Source: Varibaculum cambriense (GTDB lineage Bacteria > Actinomycetota > Actinomycetes > Actinomycetales > Actinomycetaceae). From it: DNA of 64,000 bases. Numbering within the stretch: the first letter of the stretch is position 1; each line of letters opens with the position of its first letter. The DNA lies in contig NZ_PKHX01000001.1 of NCBI RefSeq assembly GCF_002848005.1, positions 186,001 through 250,000 on the forward strand, read 5' to 3'. Below the pieces are notes generated by a model that did no database searches, was not told where the DNA came from, and worked only from the letters and a program-made list of their open reading frames with translations. Both the position numbers and the translations under genes were made by a program. Positions 26,155-35,719 of the stretch are shown one piece after another.

Positions 26155-26850
26155 ATGATTCCTCCGAACACTCCCCCGCATACTCCGCAGGGCGATCAGC
26201 CCTCGCAACCTCCACGTCCCCCGCAGCCTCCCCAGGGGCACCAACCGCCACCGCCTCCGGCTGGGTATCAACCCTCACCGGGGTACCAGCCTCCGCAGGG
26301 ATTCCAGCCTCCGCAGCCTCCACAACCTTACAGCGACGCACAACCGGCACAACCTTGTCAAGAATCGCAACCCTCAGAGCCCCAGCCAGCCAAGCAAGTT
26401 TCCCAGTCGTTGCAGAGCTTGAGAAACGCGCGATCTTCCCTACCTGATTTTTCTCTTAAGAACTTGAGTAATAGCCAGAGTAAACCGTCTCCAGCAGCAG
26501 CTATATCGAAGTTATTTGATAAGAGCCAAGAGGAATATCCGCTTACACCGCTGGACTTACTCAAACTCGCCGGGAGAAACCTATTTGCAGGACTACCTGG
26601 GTGGGGAGGCTTTCTCTTCGGCCTAATCTCATATTACTTTGAGGAGAATTACTCTTCCACAATATTTGTTGTTCCCGTGATTCATATTCGCTGGACAACA
26701 GTTTTTATGGTTGGCGGGATACTATATGCGCTTTTCTACCTGCTCGCACCTTATATAGCGGCAATACTCTCTGACAATCCCCGTAAAACACTCTACGAAA
26801 TAGCACACGATATATCGGACGATGACGGATCAGAAAAAGAAGAAAAATAA
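26155..26850 (+). CDS. Pro/Gln-rich membrane protein, unknown
   Basis: 231 residues. Residues 1-80 are a low-complexity tail of PP, PQ and GYQPPQ-type repeats (cytoplasmic or exported tether). A Ser-rich linker and two hydrophobic segments follow (AGLPGWGGFLFGLISYYF and VFMVGGILYALFYLLAPYIA). The C-terminus is acidic and charged (DISDDDGSEKEEK). No clear SD; the ATG follows an A-rich stretch. The downstream gene starts 36 nt after its stop and is probably co-transcribed. Family not recognised; the Pro-rich plus two-helix architecture resembles many unassigned actinobacterial envelope proteins, including the one at 43169. Confidence 0.65.
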   Translation: MIPPNTPPHTPQGDQPSQPPRPPQPPQGHQPPPPPAGYQPSPGYQPPQGFQPPQPPQPYSDAQPAQPCQESQPSEPQPAKQVSQSLQSLRNARSSLPDFSLKNLSNSQSKPSPAAAISKLFDKSQEEYPLTPLDLLKLAGRNLFAGLPGWGGFLFGLISYYFEENYSSTIFVVPVIHIRWTTVFMVGGILYALFYLLAPYIAAILSDNPRKTLYEIAHDISDDDGSEKEEK

Positions 26851-26886
26851 TCCTATTAAATTTATTTAAATAAAAAGATAAAAATA

Positions 26887-27405
26887 ATGGGTACTATTAT
26901 ATTCATTACAATTCTTGTCTTATTAGCCTATCTCTGGATGAAGTTCAAACAGTTTGCTTGGAGAGGGATAAACCGTAAAGTTCTTCAGGGTGCTGAATAT
27001 GGATTACAGAACGACCTCGTGGGAAAAACCTTTCATTACCCCTGCACGGCAAGACCGGAGATAATCCGCGAACTCTCTCAGAATCTACCTGAACCACATT
27101 TAATGATTATTGACGAAGATGAAGCTGGATTTACCATCGGCTACAAACCTGGTCATTATGGCTCGATTCTAGGAGGAATGTCCTCAATAGCTAACGACTG
27201 GGCAGCGGGCACCTACAACTTTACTGCCCGCCTGGACTACCCCGGCTCTATAGCCGATCCCGGGGCTGTGATTTTTAAGTTCGATACTTGGAAAGAATCC
27301 GATGGAGTTTGCCAAGAAGTGTTCACCATGAAGAAACTGAAAGAATGGGTTGAAGATATGGTGGATAAAGCTAATCTGAGAAACAATCAAGAAAGCGCTA
27401 ATTAA
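26887..27405 (+). CDS. Membrane-anchored unknown protein
   Basis: 172 residues. An N-terminal hydrophobic helix (IIFITILVLLAYLWMKF) acts as a membrane anchor. A soluble domain of about 140 residues follows, with alternating hydrophobic positions (TFHYPCTARPEIIRELSQNL, then SSIANDWAAGTYNFTARLDY). No motif I recognise. No SD; the leader is almost pure A/T. Paired with the Pro-rich gene on the plus strand and cutting into a minus-strand block (dus, dgt, dnaG), so it looks like an inserted two-gene unit. Confidence 0.65.
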   Translation: MGTIIFITILVLLAYLWMKFKQFAWRGINRKVLQGAEYGLQNDLVGKTFHYPCTARPEIIRELSQNLPEPHLMIIDEDEAGFTIGYKPGHYGSILGGMSSIANDWAAGTYNFTARLDYPGSIADPGAVIFKFDTWKESDGVCQEVFTMKKLKEWVEDMVDKANLRNNQESAN

Positions 27406-27496
27406 TCTCGGTAAAGACACTATTTTAGTCGTGTTACTTGAAACATGACCCTAATGTTAAATCTCAGTTTAATAAGCGGGCGAAAAAATTCTCAGA

Positions 27497-28759
27497 CTAA
27501 ACCGAACGGAACATGCCGCACAGGCGGGCATGCCACTGGTTAGCGGAAGTGTCGGTCAAAGATGCAATTTGATCAACTAGGGCTCGCAGGCGGCCGTCAT
27601 CTCCGGAGGCTTCCCGCCAAGTTGTACGATGGGGTTCTTCCAGCTCCTCCGGGCGTTCCCAGAGGGCATCGGCAAGTTCATAGATAGTGGTGCGTTGCGC
27701 CAAATAGATAGGCTCGGTTTCGCGTGGTGCCATCATATAGGTGGCAGCGATTCCTTTTAGGAGCTTGATTTCCGCGCGGGTAGCTTCGGGAATGACTAAA
27801 TCCGCATCATAGCGATGCAGGGGACCGGTTCCTGCTGCCTGCAAAGTCGCGGAAGATACCGCTGAGCAAAAGCGCCCAATCAGTTGGGAAGTCATATTTT
27901 TTAGCCGCGCCATATCCCGATAGGAGCCATCGAAACTAGCCAGCCACTGTGGCAGAGCCCGAATCCGTTTCCACGCGTTTTCTAGTTCATCCCCCACGGC
28001 GTCCCCATACCATGCAGTCGTGGTTTCAAACACCAACTCTAAAGATTTACTATCCCCCAAGGTATCCGGGTCTAGCTCCCCGGTTTGGATACCATCCTCG
28101 ATGTCATGCACGGAATAAGCGATGTCATCGGATATATCCATGATTTGTGCCTCTAGGCAGCGCTGATGCGGGGGAGAAAATTTGCGCATCCAGTTAAAGA
28201 CCGGGGCATCTTCGCGGTAGCAATTGTATTTTTTACGCGAATATTCACTGTTCGCGCCCTGCCCTTTTAGCCAGGGATATTTACAAACCGCATCTAAGGT
28301 GGCGCGGGTGAGGTTTAGCCCCAGAGGACGCCCTTCCTCGCTGATCACTTTCGGCTCTAGTCGGGTAAGTAAGCGGAAGGTTTGAGCGTTCCCCTCGAAA
28401 CCGCCGATATCTTGGGCTACTTCGTCGAGTGCGCGCTCCCCGTTATGCCCAAAAGGTGGATGTCCCAGGTCATGGGCTTGGCAGGCAGCATCCACGATAT
28501 CGGGATCGCATCCCATCTCTTGCGCGATTGACCTGCCTACCTGGGAAACCTCTATGGAGTGGGTAAGCCGGGTACGGATAAAAGAATCAGTGGCCGGCCC
28601 GAGCACCTGGGTTTTCGCTCCCAGACGCCGCAGCGCCGAAGAATACATAATCCGGGCGCGATCCCGGGCAAATTCGGTGCGATGCGACGATTTGGGCGGC
28701 TCCGCCTGACAGCGTTCGCGATCACGGGGAGAATAGGGCGCGGTTTCCATATAGTTCAC
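27497..28759 (-). CDS. dgt: dGTP triphosphohydrolase
   Basis: 420 residues of the HD superfamily. The N-terminal RTRLTHSIEVSQVGRSIA and AHDLGHPPFGHNGERAL give the His and His-Asp metal ligands. DISDDIAYSVHDIEDG gives the last ligand region. Hydrolyses dGTP to deoxyguanosine and triphosphate, controlling the dNTP pool. The GTG start at 28759 is followed by ATG three codons later; neither has a strong SD, but AGAG lies just before. It follows dusB by 26 nt and is likely in the same operon. Confidence 0.94.
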   Translation of the reverse strand: MNYMETAPYSPRDRERCQAEPPKSSHRTEFARDRARIMYSSALRRLGAKTQVLGPATDSFIRTRLTHSIEVSQVGRSIAQEMGCDPDIVDAACQAHDLGHPPFGHNGERALDEVAQDIGGFEGNAQTFRLLTRLEPKVISEEGRPLGLNLTRATLDAVCKYPWLKGQGANSEYSRKKYNCYREDAPVFNWMRKFSPPHQRCLEAQIMDISDDIAYSVHDIEDGIQTGELDPDTLGDSKSLELVFETTTAWYGDAVGDELENAWKRIRALPQWLASFDGSYRDMARLKNMTSQLIGRFCSAVSSATLQAAGTGPLHRYDADLVIPEATRAEIKLLKGIAATYMMAPRETEPIYLAQRTTIYELADALWERPEELEEPHRTTWREASGDDGRLRALVDQIASLTDTSANQWHARLCGMFRSV

Positions 28760-28785
28760 TCTAGCCGGTGTGCGGGTATTTTCCC

Positions 28786-30000
28786 TTAATAGCCGCCCTG
28801 ATCAAGGGAAGTATCTAACTTAGCGGCCTCCAAGATGCGGGCAGCGGCCGCATCTATCTCTCGGGTGGCTAGCCATCCTTCCGGCAAATGGGTTTTGCGG
28901 GGATTGCCCCGCCGGCCGCGTTTACCTTCTGCTGCTGGCGGGAAGGGTAAATCCGGATCCAGGGTAGAAAATAGTTGCTCTAGCTCTTGCATACTATTAG
29001 CACTGGTGAGGGCGCGGCGGAAGTCTCCCCCAACCGCAAAGCCCCGGAAATACCACCCTAGGTGTTTGCGCATATCCCGCAGGGCGCGCTCCTGGTTGCC
29101 CATCCACGAGCTAAGCATCTGGGTGTGTCGCAACGCCAGTTCACAAACTTGCCCCAGGTTGGGGCGAGCCCGATTAGCCGAGCCGTTAAGCGCGCTAGCC
29201 AGGTCATAAAATAGCCACGGCCTCCCCTGACAGCCCCGACCGATCTCTACCCCCGCACATCCGGTTTGCTCAAACATCGCTAGAGCGTCTTCGGCAGAAA
29301 AAATATCACCATTGCCCCAAACCGGGATTTCTAAATCTTGTCGCAGCTGCGCGATGGCTTCCCAATTTGCACTGCCGGAATAGTATTGGTTGGCGCTGCG
29401 GCCATGCAGCACCACGGCACTCGCCCCTACTTTTTGTGCCAGTTTGCCAGCATCCCGATAGGTCTCGTGATCGGTGTCTATCCCGATGCGAATCTTGGCA
29501 GTCACCGGCACGGACTTGTCCCGCGGAGAATCTTTTTCCCCGTCCCTCGCCCCGGCTACTACTGCCGCCACTATCTGCCCAAAGCGCTCTATTTTCCAAG
29601 GTAGCGCGGCTCCAGCACCTTTGCGGGTCACTTTAGGCACCGGGCAGCCAAAGTTAATATCCAGGTGATCGGCCAGGCCCTGACGCACCAACATCCGGGC
29701 ACCTTGATACATAGTTTCCGGGTCTACCCCGTGCAGCTGGATCGAACGGAAAGTTTCTTCCGGGTCGGGTTTGATTAAATCTAGAGTACGCGAACTGCCT
29801 TCCACTAAGGCGCGGGCAGTAATCATTTCGCAAACATAGAGCCCGCTGGCCACTCCGTCAGTAGCGGTAATCCCTAAATCGTTTAGCGCCTGGACGGCCT
29901 GCTCACGGCAGAGGCGACGAAAAGGGGCATTGGTTACCCCCGCCATCGGCGCCAGCGCGATGGGAGTGCCCACCGTGATTTCCCCGAGTTTAGTGGGCAT
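28786..30000 (-). CDS. dusB: tRNA-dihydrouridine synthase
   Basis: 404 residues, TIM-barrel FMN enzyme. Signature LAPMAGVTNAPFRRLCRE at the start, LDINFGCPVPKVTRKGAGAA with the catalytic Cys, VTAKIRIG, and VVLHGRSANQYYSG. Reduces uridine to dihydrouridine in tRNA D-loops. It begins 11 nt inside the end of yibE/F, so the two are translationally coupled, and it continues to dgt. The C-terminus (RRGNPRKTHLPEGWL) is the usual extension of actinobacterial members. The dusB subgroup is assigned by general resemblance only. Confidence 0.93.
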   Translation of the reverse strand: MPTKLGEITVGTPIALAPMAGVTNAPFRRLCREQAVQALNDLGITATDGVASGLYVCEMITARALVEGSSRTLDLIKPDPEETFRSIQLHGVDPETMYQGARMLVRQGLADHLDINFGCPVPKVTRKGAGAALPWKIERFGQIVAAVVAGARDGEKDSPRDKSVPVTAKIRIGIDTDHETYRDAGKLAQKVGASAVVLHGRSANQYYSGSANWEAIAQLRQDLEIPVWGNGDIFSAEDALAMFEQTGCAGVEIGRGCQGRPWLFYDLASALNGSANRARPNLGQVCELALRHTQMLSSWMGNQERALRDMRKHLGWYFRGFAVGGDFRRALTSANSMQELEQLFSTLDPDLPFPPAAEGKRGRRGNPRKTHLPEGWLATREIDAAAARILEAAKLDTSLDQGGY

Positions 30001-31339
30001 GTCGGCCGCCTCTGGAAGGAGCTATGGTTTTCGTGCCCTCACCCAAAGTTTGCGAGTCTACCTGCTCATTTACTGCTGGATCTTCTGCCGAAAACGAAGG
30101 CGTTCCCGGAAGCGACGGGGAGGAAGTCCGCACGAATTTTACGAGGAAGGTTCCCACCACCGTAGTTGCGGGAATCGCCAGTACCAACCCGATTGAGGCC
30201 ACCAGGGTGCGCACGATTTCCTCCGCGATCTGGGAAACTGTCAGCAGTTCTAAGAAAGGACGCTGCGATAACATCGCCAAAATCAAAGTTGGCAACGCCG
30301 TACCTACATAGGCAAAAGCCAGGGTATAAACCGTAGACGCAATATGGTCACGCCCAATCCGCATCGCCCGAGAAAATAGTTTGCGCCGCGGCATCTGGGG
30401 ATCGGTCTCGTCAAGTTCCCAAACTGCAGAAGCCTGAGTGATAGTCACATCGTTTAAGGCTCCTAGACCGGCCACCACGATTCCGCACATAAATAACGAG
30501 GGCAGCGCCAGAGCCGGTAGCTGGGTACCTAAAATCAGGGCGTCCTCGTCGCTAGCTCCGGTTAGCCCGGCTGCCCGGGTACCGGCATAGGCAAGCAAAA
30601 CCGTAACCATCAGCCCTAACAAGGTTCCTAGCAGCGCGGTAGTGGTGCGGATAGTAATCCCGTGCGCCAGATAGACCGAGAGGAACATAATCGCCCCTAC
30701 CCCCACTAAGGTCACCAACATGGGTGGTTTTCCGGCCATTAGGGCTGGCAGCATAAAGAATACAATCACCAGGGTGGAGGCTAGCAGCCCCACTAGCGCT
30801 AAGAAGCCCCGTCTTCCGGCCACCGCGATCACGATGATCACATAGAGCAGCCCCATAATCGCTAAGGCGTTTCCCCGTTTTACATCGGTGAACAGGAAAG
30901 GGGTACCAGTAGCCATAGCGTCGGTGTCGTAAATCATCCATACCGCAGTGCCGACTCGGATCGCAGACTTGGATTCTTCGGGCACCCTAACGGGGACGGT
31001 TTTGCCCTGCCATTCCCCTTCCAGTACCTTCACGCATACCAATGGTTGGGTTTGTGGCAAACCGTTAGTGGGATCAGCGGACCCCTTTGGCATTTTCAGT
31101 CCCGGAATCAGACATTTTTCCCCGTCCAAGCCGGTCACTTGCCCGCTTAAACGGTTAGCCGCTTGCTGGGACCAGTCCTGCTGGGCGTCCCCTATGGGTT
31201 TCGGACTGTAAAGCGCGATAATACCGATAATAATCGCCAGTAATACTGGCACTATCAGCGCGGTTAAAACTCGTCGGGCGCGATGTAGGGCTCGCGAATC
31301 CGGACGAGCCCTACGCGAAGATCTTACGTGCTGGTGCAA
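29990..31339 (-). CDS. YibE/F family membrane protein
   Basis: 449 residues. A basic N-terminus is followed by a first membrane helix (VLTALIVPVLLAIIIGIIAL), then an extracytoplasmic domain of about 110 residues. At least seven further helices follow, with the family phrases GLYVIIVIAVAGRRGFLALV-like (near residue 160), TTALLGTLLGLM and GALNDVTITQASAVWEL. The conserved GxLNDVT motif is typical of YibE/F. Function unknown; a transport role has been suggested for the family. The start lies 13 nt after glyS. First part of the cluster glyS-yibE/F-dusB-dgt. Confidence 0.9.
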   Translation of the reverse strand: MHQHVRSSRRARPDSRALHRARRVLTALIVPVLLAIIIGIIALYSPKPIGDAQQDWSQQAANRLSGQVTGLDGEKCLIPGLKMPKGSADPTNGLPQTQPLVCVKVLEGEWQGKTVPVRVPEESKSAIRVGTAVWMIYDTDAMATGTPFLFTDVKRGNALAIMGLLYVIIVIAVAGRRGFLALVGLLASTLVIVFFMLPALMAGKPPMLVTLVGVGAIMFLSVYLAHGITIRTTTALLGTLLGLMVTVLLAYAGTRAAGLTGASDEDALILGTQLPALALPSLFMCGIVVAGLGALNDVTITQASAVWELDETDPQMPRRKLFSRAMRIGRDHIASTVYTLAFAYVGTALPTLILAMLSQRPFLELLTVSQIAEEIVRTLVASIGLVLAIPATTVVGTFLVKFVRTSSPSLPGTPSFSAEDPAVNEQVDSQTLGEGTKTIAPSRGGRHAH

Positions 31340-31352
31340 ACGCGTCCTGCCT

Positions 31353-32747
31353 TTAGCAGCCCACCAAGCGGGTCGCCAAGTATGAGGTTAGCTCCGCGAT
31401 CTTTACCCGTTCTTGCTCCATCGAGTCCCGGTCACGCACAGTTACGCACTGGTCTTCCCCGGACTGGAAGTCGTAGGTGATACAGAAGGGGGTACCGATT
31501 TCGTCTTGACGGCGGTACCTCCGGCCAACCTGTCCTGCCTGGTCATACTCGATATTCCAGTTCGCCCGCAGTTCCTGGGCAATCTCTTGCGCCGGGCCGG
31601 TCAGCTCATCCTTGCGCGAAAGCGGCAGCACCGCCGCCTTAACCGGGGCGAGGCGCGGATCTAGGCGCAGTACCGTGCGTTTATCGACTCCTCCCTTGGC
31701 GTTGGGAGCTTCGTCCTCGTTATAGGCCTCTACCATGAAGGCCATTAGCGAACGAGTAAGTCCGGCTGAAGGCTCCACCACGTAGGGTGTCCAGCGTTCG
31801 CCCTTCGACTGATCGAAATAATCCAAATTCTTACCCGAGGCCTGCTGGTGTACCCCCAGGTCATAGTCGGTGCGGTTAGCGATACCTTCAAGCTCGCCCC
31901 ACTTCGACCCCTGGAATCCGAAGGCGTATTCGATATCCACGGTGCGCTTGGAATAGTGAGATAGCTTTTCTTTGGGGTGCTCGTATAGGCGCAAGTTATC
32001 GGCGCTGATCCCCAAGTTCTGGTACCAATCGAGACGTTCATCGATCCAGTACTGGTGCCATTCTTCATCGGTGCCGGGTTCTACGAAGAACTCTAGTTCC
32101 ATCTGTTCGAACTCGCGGGTACGGAAAATAAAGTTTCCGGGGGTGATTTCGTTGCGGAAAGATTTTCCAATCTGCCCAATCCCGAAGGGCGGTTTCATCC
32201 GGGCAGAGGACATCACATTCGCAAAGTTAATGAAAATACCTTGTGCGGTTTCCGGCCGCAGGAAGTGCAAACCTTTTTCATCGTCGACCGGCCCCAGGAA
32301 AGTCTTGAGCAGTCCCGAGAAGGCACGCGGCTCCGTCCACTGTCCACGCTTGCCACAGGCCGGGCAAGGCACATCCTCCATGGAGACCTCATCAGCGGAG
32401 GGCAATTGATGTTTTTCCGCATATGCTTCCTGCAGGTCATCCTCGCGGTGACGGGTGTGGCAGGCGGTGCATTCAATCAACGGATCAGTAAAGGCCTTCA
32501 GATGTCCGGAGGCTTCCCAGACTTTCGACGGTAAAATTACTGAGGAATCCAGGCCAACTACGTCGGCGCGCGAGCGCACTATCCGGTTCCACCACTGCCG
32601 CTTAATATTCTCTTTTAGCTCTACCCCTAACGGACCGTAATCCCAGGCCGAACGGGTTCCGCCGTAGATTTCACCACAGGGGTAAACAAAGCCGCGTCGC
32701 TTTGCTAGATTGATGACACTATCCAACTTCGAGGGCGTTTCAGCCAC
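31353..32747 (-). CDS. glyS: Glycyl-tRNA synthetase
   Basis: 464 residues from the GTG at 32747 (MAETPSKLD), chosen because AAGGAG sits 7 nt upstream; an upstream in-frame start at 32792 has no such site. Class II, single-chain alpha2-type enzyme. Motifs: [20 protein letters not shown] at the N-terminus, a CTACH/CPACG zinc-like insertion, [19 protein letters not shown] and [10 protein letters not shown]. Charges tRNA-Gly. The gene heads the minus-strand cluster and diverges from the metal ABC importer. Confidence 0.97.
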   Translation of the reverse strand: MAETPSKLDSVINLAKRRGFVYPCGEIYGGTRSAWDYGPLGVELKENIKRQWWNRIVRSRADVVGLDSSVILPSKVWEASGHLKAFTDPLIECTACHTRHREDDLQEAYAEKHQLPSADEVSMEDVPCPACGKRGQWTEPRAFSGLLKTFLGPVDDEKGLHFLRPETAQGIFINFANVMSSARMKPPFGIGQIGKSFRNEITPGNFIFRTREFEQMELEFFVEPGTDEEWHQYWIDERLDWYQNLGISADNLRLYEHPKEKLSHYSKRTVDIEYAFGFQGSKWGELEGIANRTDYDLGVHQQASGKNLDYFDQSKGERWTPYVVEPSAGLTRSLMAFMVEAYNEDEAPNAKGGVDKRTVLRLDPRLAPVKAAVLPLSRKDELTGPAQEIAQELRANWNIEYDQAGQVGRRYRRQDEIGTPFCITYDFQSGEDQCVTVRDRDSMEQERVKIAELTSYLATRLVGC

Positions 32748-32880
32748 TGTTTTTCTCCTTAAGCTCAACTTGCTGCGCCAAGGCGCTACCACCCCAGATT
32801 CTACCGGGTTGCCTGCACTTTCCAGAACCAGAACGCCAGAGCGTGACTTACAACTCTAAAACCGAGATTTACCCGCCTAA

Positions 32881-32901
32881 AATAACTAAACATTCGTTAT
32901 T
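32881..32901. promoter_or_regulatory. Upstream inverted repeat in the glyS-znuA gap
   Basis: AATAAC-N9-GTTATT, a 21-bp imperfect palindrome about 75 bp before the metal importer start. The half-sites share the TTAT core with the promoter-proximal site at 32951-32963, so it may be a second metal-regulator site. Weak evidence. Confidence 0.35.
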
Positions 32902-32939
32902 ACCTGGACTTTTTCCACTTTAGGAAGGTTAGCTACCTC

Positions 32940-32969
32940 TTGCTCTTGAGAACGGTTATCGTTTATATT
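32940..32969 (+). promoter_or_regulatory. Importer promoter with Zur-like operator
   Basis: TTGCTC (32940-32945) and TATATT (32964-32969), 18 bp apart. The spacer holds AACGGTTATCGTT (32951-32963), palindromic in its outer four bases on each side. The ATG at 32977 is 7 nt after the -10. Position and AT-rich dyad resemble Fur-family (Zur) boxes; binding is inferred. Confidence 0.55.
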
Positions 32970-32976
32970 AGGGATT

Positions 32977-33972
32977 ATGCATAAAAGAATGAAAAAAGTA
33001 ATTTGCGCTGCCGCCATTGCCGCTCTAGCGCTGGGCGGATGTTCCTCGACTGCCAAAAGCGGGAAAGAGGCCGGCGGGAAAGTTGACGCCGTTGCCTCCT
33101 TCTATCCCCTGGCCTACGTAACCAGCCAAGTGGGCGGAGATTTAGTGGACGTAACCAACCTGACTCCCTCGGGAGAAGCCCACGACGTAGAGCTATCCGC
33201 GAAAGATCTCACCACCATCTCGCAGGCGGACGCGCTGATTTACCTCTCGGGATTCCAAGCCGCCGTTGATGACGCGGTCAAGGAAGCCGCCCCGAAGAAT
33301 ACTTTAGATGTAGCCAAGGCCGCTAAGCTTAAGAAACTATCTGCCGAGGAAGCAGCGGAGCACGAAGCAGAACACGAGCATGAAGGTGAACACGAAGCCG
33401 ACCACGACCATGAGGGCGAACACGAAGAAGCTGGTCACGAGCACCACCACCATGGTGCATTCGACCCGCACTTTTGGCTAGATCCCCAACGGCTATCCCA
33501 AGTGGTACCGCAAGTAGTGGCCACCCTAACCAAGGCAGATCCGGATCATGGCGACACTTTCCAGAAAAACGGAAAAGCTCTGCAAGACAAACTAGCCAAC
33601 CTGGATAAAGAATATCGCGCTGGCCTAAATAAATGCGCCACCCCTACTGCAGTTACCGCGCACGAAGCCTACGGATACATGGCAGATCGCTACGGATTTG
33701 AGCAAGTGGGAGTAAAAGGCGTGGATCCGGAAGCCGAAACCTCGCTGACCCGTCTGCAGGAAGTGGCTAACATTGCGAAGGATAGACAAGTCAACGTATT
33801 GTTTTCTGAGAGCGCCCTCGGAGATAAAGACACTAAAACTTTGGCTGAGGAACTCGGGATTAAATCTGAGGTACTTGACCCCTTGGAAATCCAAGTAGAT
33901 AAGAACCGCGATTATCTGCAGGTAATGCAAGACAATCTACAAAAACTGAGTAAAGCGATGAAATGTCAGTAA
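32977..33972 (+). CDS. znuA: Zn/Mn ABC transporter substrate-binding lipoprotein
   Basis: 331 residues of the TroA/ZnuA cluster A-I fold. A lipobox LALGGCSS follows a signal peptide, giving a lipid-anchored Cys near residue 22. A His/Glu/Asp-rich loop (about residues 125-160, many HEH and HDH units) precedes HFWLDPQ, a design typical of zinc binders. Metal ligands are likely in GEAHDVELS, HFWLDP, AHEAYGYMADRYG and FSESALGDKDT. First gene of a three-gene operon; the next start overlaps its end by 10 nt. Leaderless start at 32977; an ATG four codons later is an alternative. Zinc is favoured over manganese because of the His-rich loop. Confidence 0.92.
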   Translation: MHKRMKKVICAAAIAALALGGCSSTAKSGKEAGGKVDAVASFYPLAYVTSQVGGDLVDVTNLTPSGEAHDVELSAKDLTTISQADALIYLSGFQAAVDDAVKEAAPKNTLDVAKAAKLKKLSAEEAAEHEAEHEHEGEHEADHDHEGEHEEAGHEHHHHGAFDPHFWLDPQRLSQVVPQVVATLTKADPDHGDTFQKNGKALQDKLANLDKEYRAGLNKCATPTAVTAHEAYGYMADRYGFEQVGVKGVDPEAETSLTRLQEVANIAKDRQVNVLFSESALGDKDTKTLAEELGIKSEVLDPLEIQVDKNRDYLQVMQDNLQKLSKAMKCQ

Positions 33973-34697
33973 CTGAGACCAAAACATCTCTACCTTTTAG
34001 GGCGACGGATTTATCCGTCGCCCTACAGGGCAATTTGATCCTAGAAAATATCAATTTGCAGATCACCCCCGGAACTACCGTGGCGCTGTGCGGGGAAAAC
34101 GGCTCCGGAAAATCCACTTTGGTGCGCGCCGCAGTGGGACTGAATCCCGTCACCTCGGGGAGCTTAGAGATTTTTGGTGCCCGCCCCGGCGAGAAAAATT
34201 ATACTAAAGCCCTGGCAAAAGTAGGCTATGTTCCCCAACGTAAAAGCGCCCTCGGCACGGTTCCGGCTACTGCCCTGGAGGTAGTGCGCTCCGGGCTATT
34301 GCGACGAGGACGAATTGGCCCGAAACGCTCCGACCGGGAACGCACCCACCAGGCGCTAGCAAAAGTGGGGTTAGCCGGCTCTGAGAACAAAAAGTTTCAG
34401 TTTATGTCGGGCGGACAGCAACAACGGGTTTTGATCGCTCGCGCCCTAGTGCGCGACCCGGAGTTCTTAATTATGGATGAGCCCTTGGCCGGGATTGACC
34501 GGCAAAGCGCGAAGAGTCTGGCTGCAACCATTGCGGAGGCAAAAACTGCCGGGAAAACTATGTTGATTGTGCTGCATGAACATGGTTTCTTAGCCCCCTT
34601 GATCGACCGCACCATAACTTTAGTTTCCGGACAGATCGCCAGCGATAACCCCCGGGAGGCGCTACCTTCGCTTCCGGAAGCGGAGGGGAAAGAATAA
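33963..34697 (+). CDS. znuC: Metal ABC transporter ATP-binding protein
   Basis: 244 residues. Walker A CGENGSGKST, signature SGGQQQRVLIARAL, Walker B LIMDEPLAGID and the switch His in VLHEHGF. Powers uptake through the permease encoded next. It overlaps the binding-protein gene by 10 nt and the permease gene by 1 nt (TAATG), so the three subunits are translationally coupled. Confidence 0.93.
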   Translation: MSVTETKTSLPFRATDLSVALQGNLILENINLQITPGTTVALCGENGSGKSTLVRAAVGLNPVTSGSLEIFGARPGEKNYTKALAKVGYVPQRKSALGTVPATALEVVRSGLLRRGRIGPKRSDRERTHQALAKVGLAGSENKKFQFMSGGQQQRVLIARALVRDPEFLIMDEPLAGIDRQSAKSLAATIAEAKTAGKTMLIVLHEHGFLAPLIDRTITLVSGQIASDNPREALPSLPEAEGKE

Positions 34698-35689
34698 TGA
34701 TTACTCCCACCACCGGTATTTCCTACCCGGCTCTAGCGGCGACAGATCTGCAACTTAACTTCGCGCCTTCCCCTAGCCGCGCCGCATTCGTGCCGAGCTT
34801 TACTGCCGATTGGAGCAGTTTACTAGCCTCCCCCTTCTTTCTCCGTTCCCTAATCGTGGCCGTCTTGGTGGGACTGAGCGCCCCCATTATTGGTACTTAC
34901 CTGGTACAACGCCGCCTGTCACTACTAGGGGATGGGATCGGACACGTGGCTCTTACCGGAGTGGCACTCGGCTGGGTAGTAGGTAACTTAACAGAAGTTG
35001 CGGGCGGGGACACTTTAGCCATCCCCGGAGCAGTGGTCGCTTCGATCGCAGGCGCGGTGATTATCGAATTAGTGCGCGCCAAAGGCGGAGCCAGCGGCGA
35101 CGTGGCGATGGCCTTGCTTTTTTATGGAGGGATCGCTTCCGGGGTGCTGGTGTTTTCTTTGGCCGGGGGCACTACCAACCAACTAAATTCCTACCTATTC
35201 GGTTCCATTGCCGCCGTGTCCTGGTCGGATGTGTACCTAACGATTGCCCTGTCGGTACTGATCCTAGTCTTTGGCCTGGGGATGCGCCGCGAACTTTTCT
35301 CCATCTGTAACGATGAGGAGTTCGCCTTGGCTTCGGGAATTCCGGTGCGGCTCTTGACTATCTGCTTAGCGGTAGTTAGCGCCCTGACAGTCTCGACTGC
35401 CATGCGAGTAGTGGGAGTGCTGCTAGTTTCGGCGCTGATGATTGTGCCGGTAGCCATCACCCAGATTTATGCCCGCTCTTTTAGCGCCACTATGGGCTGG
35501 GCAATGCTGCTGGGAGTGGTGATGTGTATTGCGGGTCTGGTCTTTTCTTACTTTACGGCCGCTGCCTCCGGATCGGCGATTGTGATGGGACTAATCATCC
35601 TCTATGCGCTGGCGGCGGCGCTGCGACCTCTGGTGTATCGCCGGCATTTACAAACTCCGCAAGAACCCAGTAACTGCGGACATCATTAG
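34697..35689 (+). CDS. znuB: Metal ABC transporter permease
   Basis: 330 residues, ABC-3 family (ZnuB/TroC). An N-terminal extension of about 45 residues precedes at least eight hydrophobic helices. The region RRLSLLGDGIGHVALTGVAL is the conserved permease signature, and VGVLLVSALMIVPVAI is a late family helix. Last gene of the importer operon. It converges with the sseB-like gene; the 30-nt gap has no obvious terminator. Confidence 0.93.
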   Translation: MITPTTGISYPALAATDLQLNFAPSPSRAAFVPSFTADWSSLLASPFFLRSLIVAVLVGLSAPIIGTYLVQRRLSLLGDGIGHVALTGVALGWVVGNLTEVAGGDTLAIPGAVVASIAGAVIIELVRAKGGASGDVAMALLFYGGIASGVLVFSLAGGTTNQLNSYLFGSIAAVSWSDVYLTIALSVLILVFGLGMRRELFSICNDEEFALASGIPVRLLTICLAVVSALTVSTAMRVVGVLLVSALMIVPVAITQIYARSFSATMGWAMLLGVVMCIAGLVFSYFTAAASGSAIVMGLIILYALAAALRPLVYRRHLQTPQEPSNCGHH

Positions 35690-35719
35690 ACCGGCCCGGG
35701 TTTTATCACTTAGCCTAAG

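Noticed and set aside
26155..27405. Secretion-system or phage assignment for the Pro-rich two-gene islet
   Set aside because: No motif supports it; Pro-rich tails with two helices are common in unrelated actinobacterial membrane proteins.
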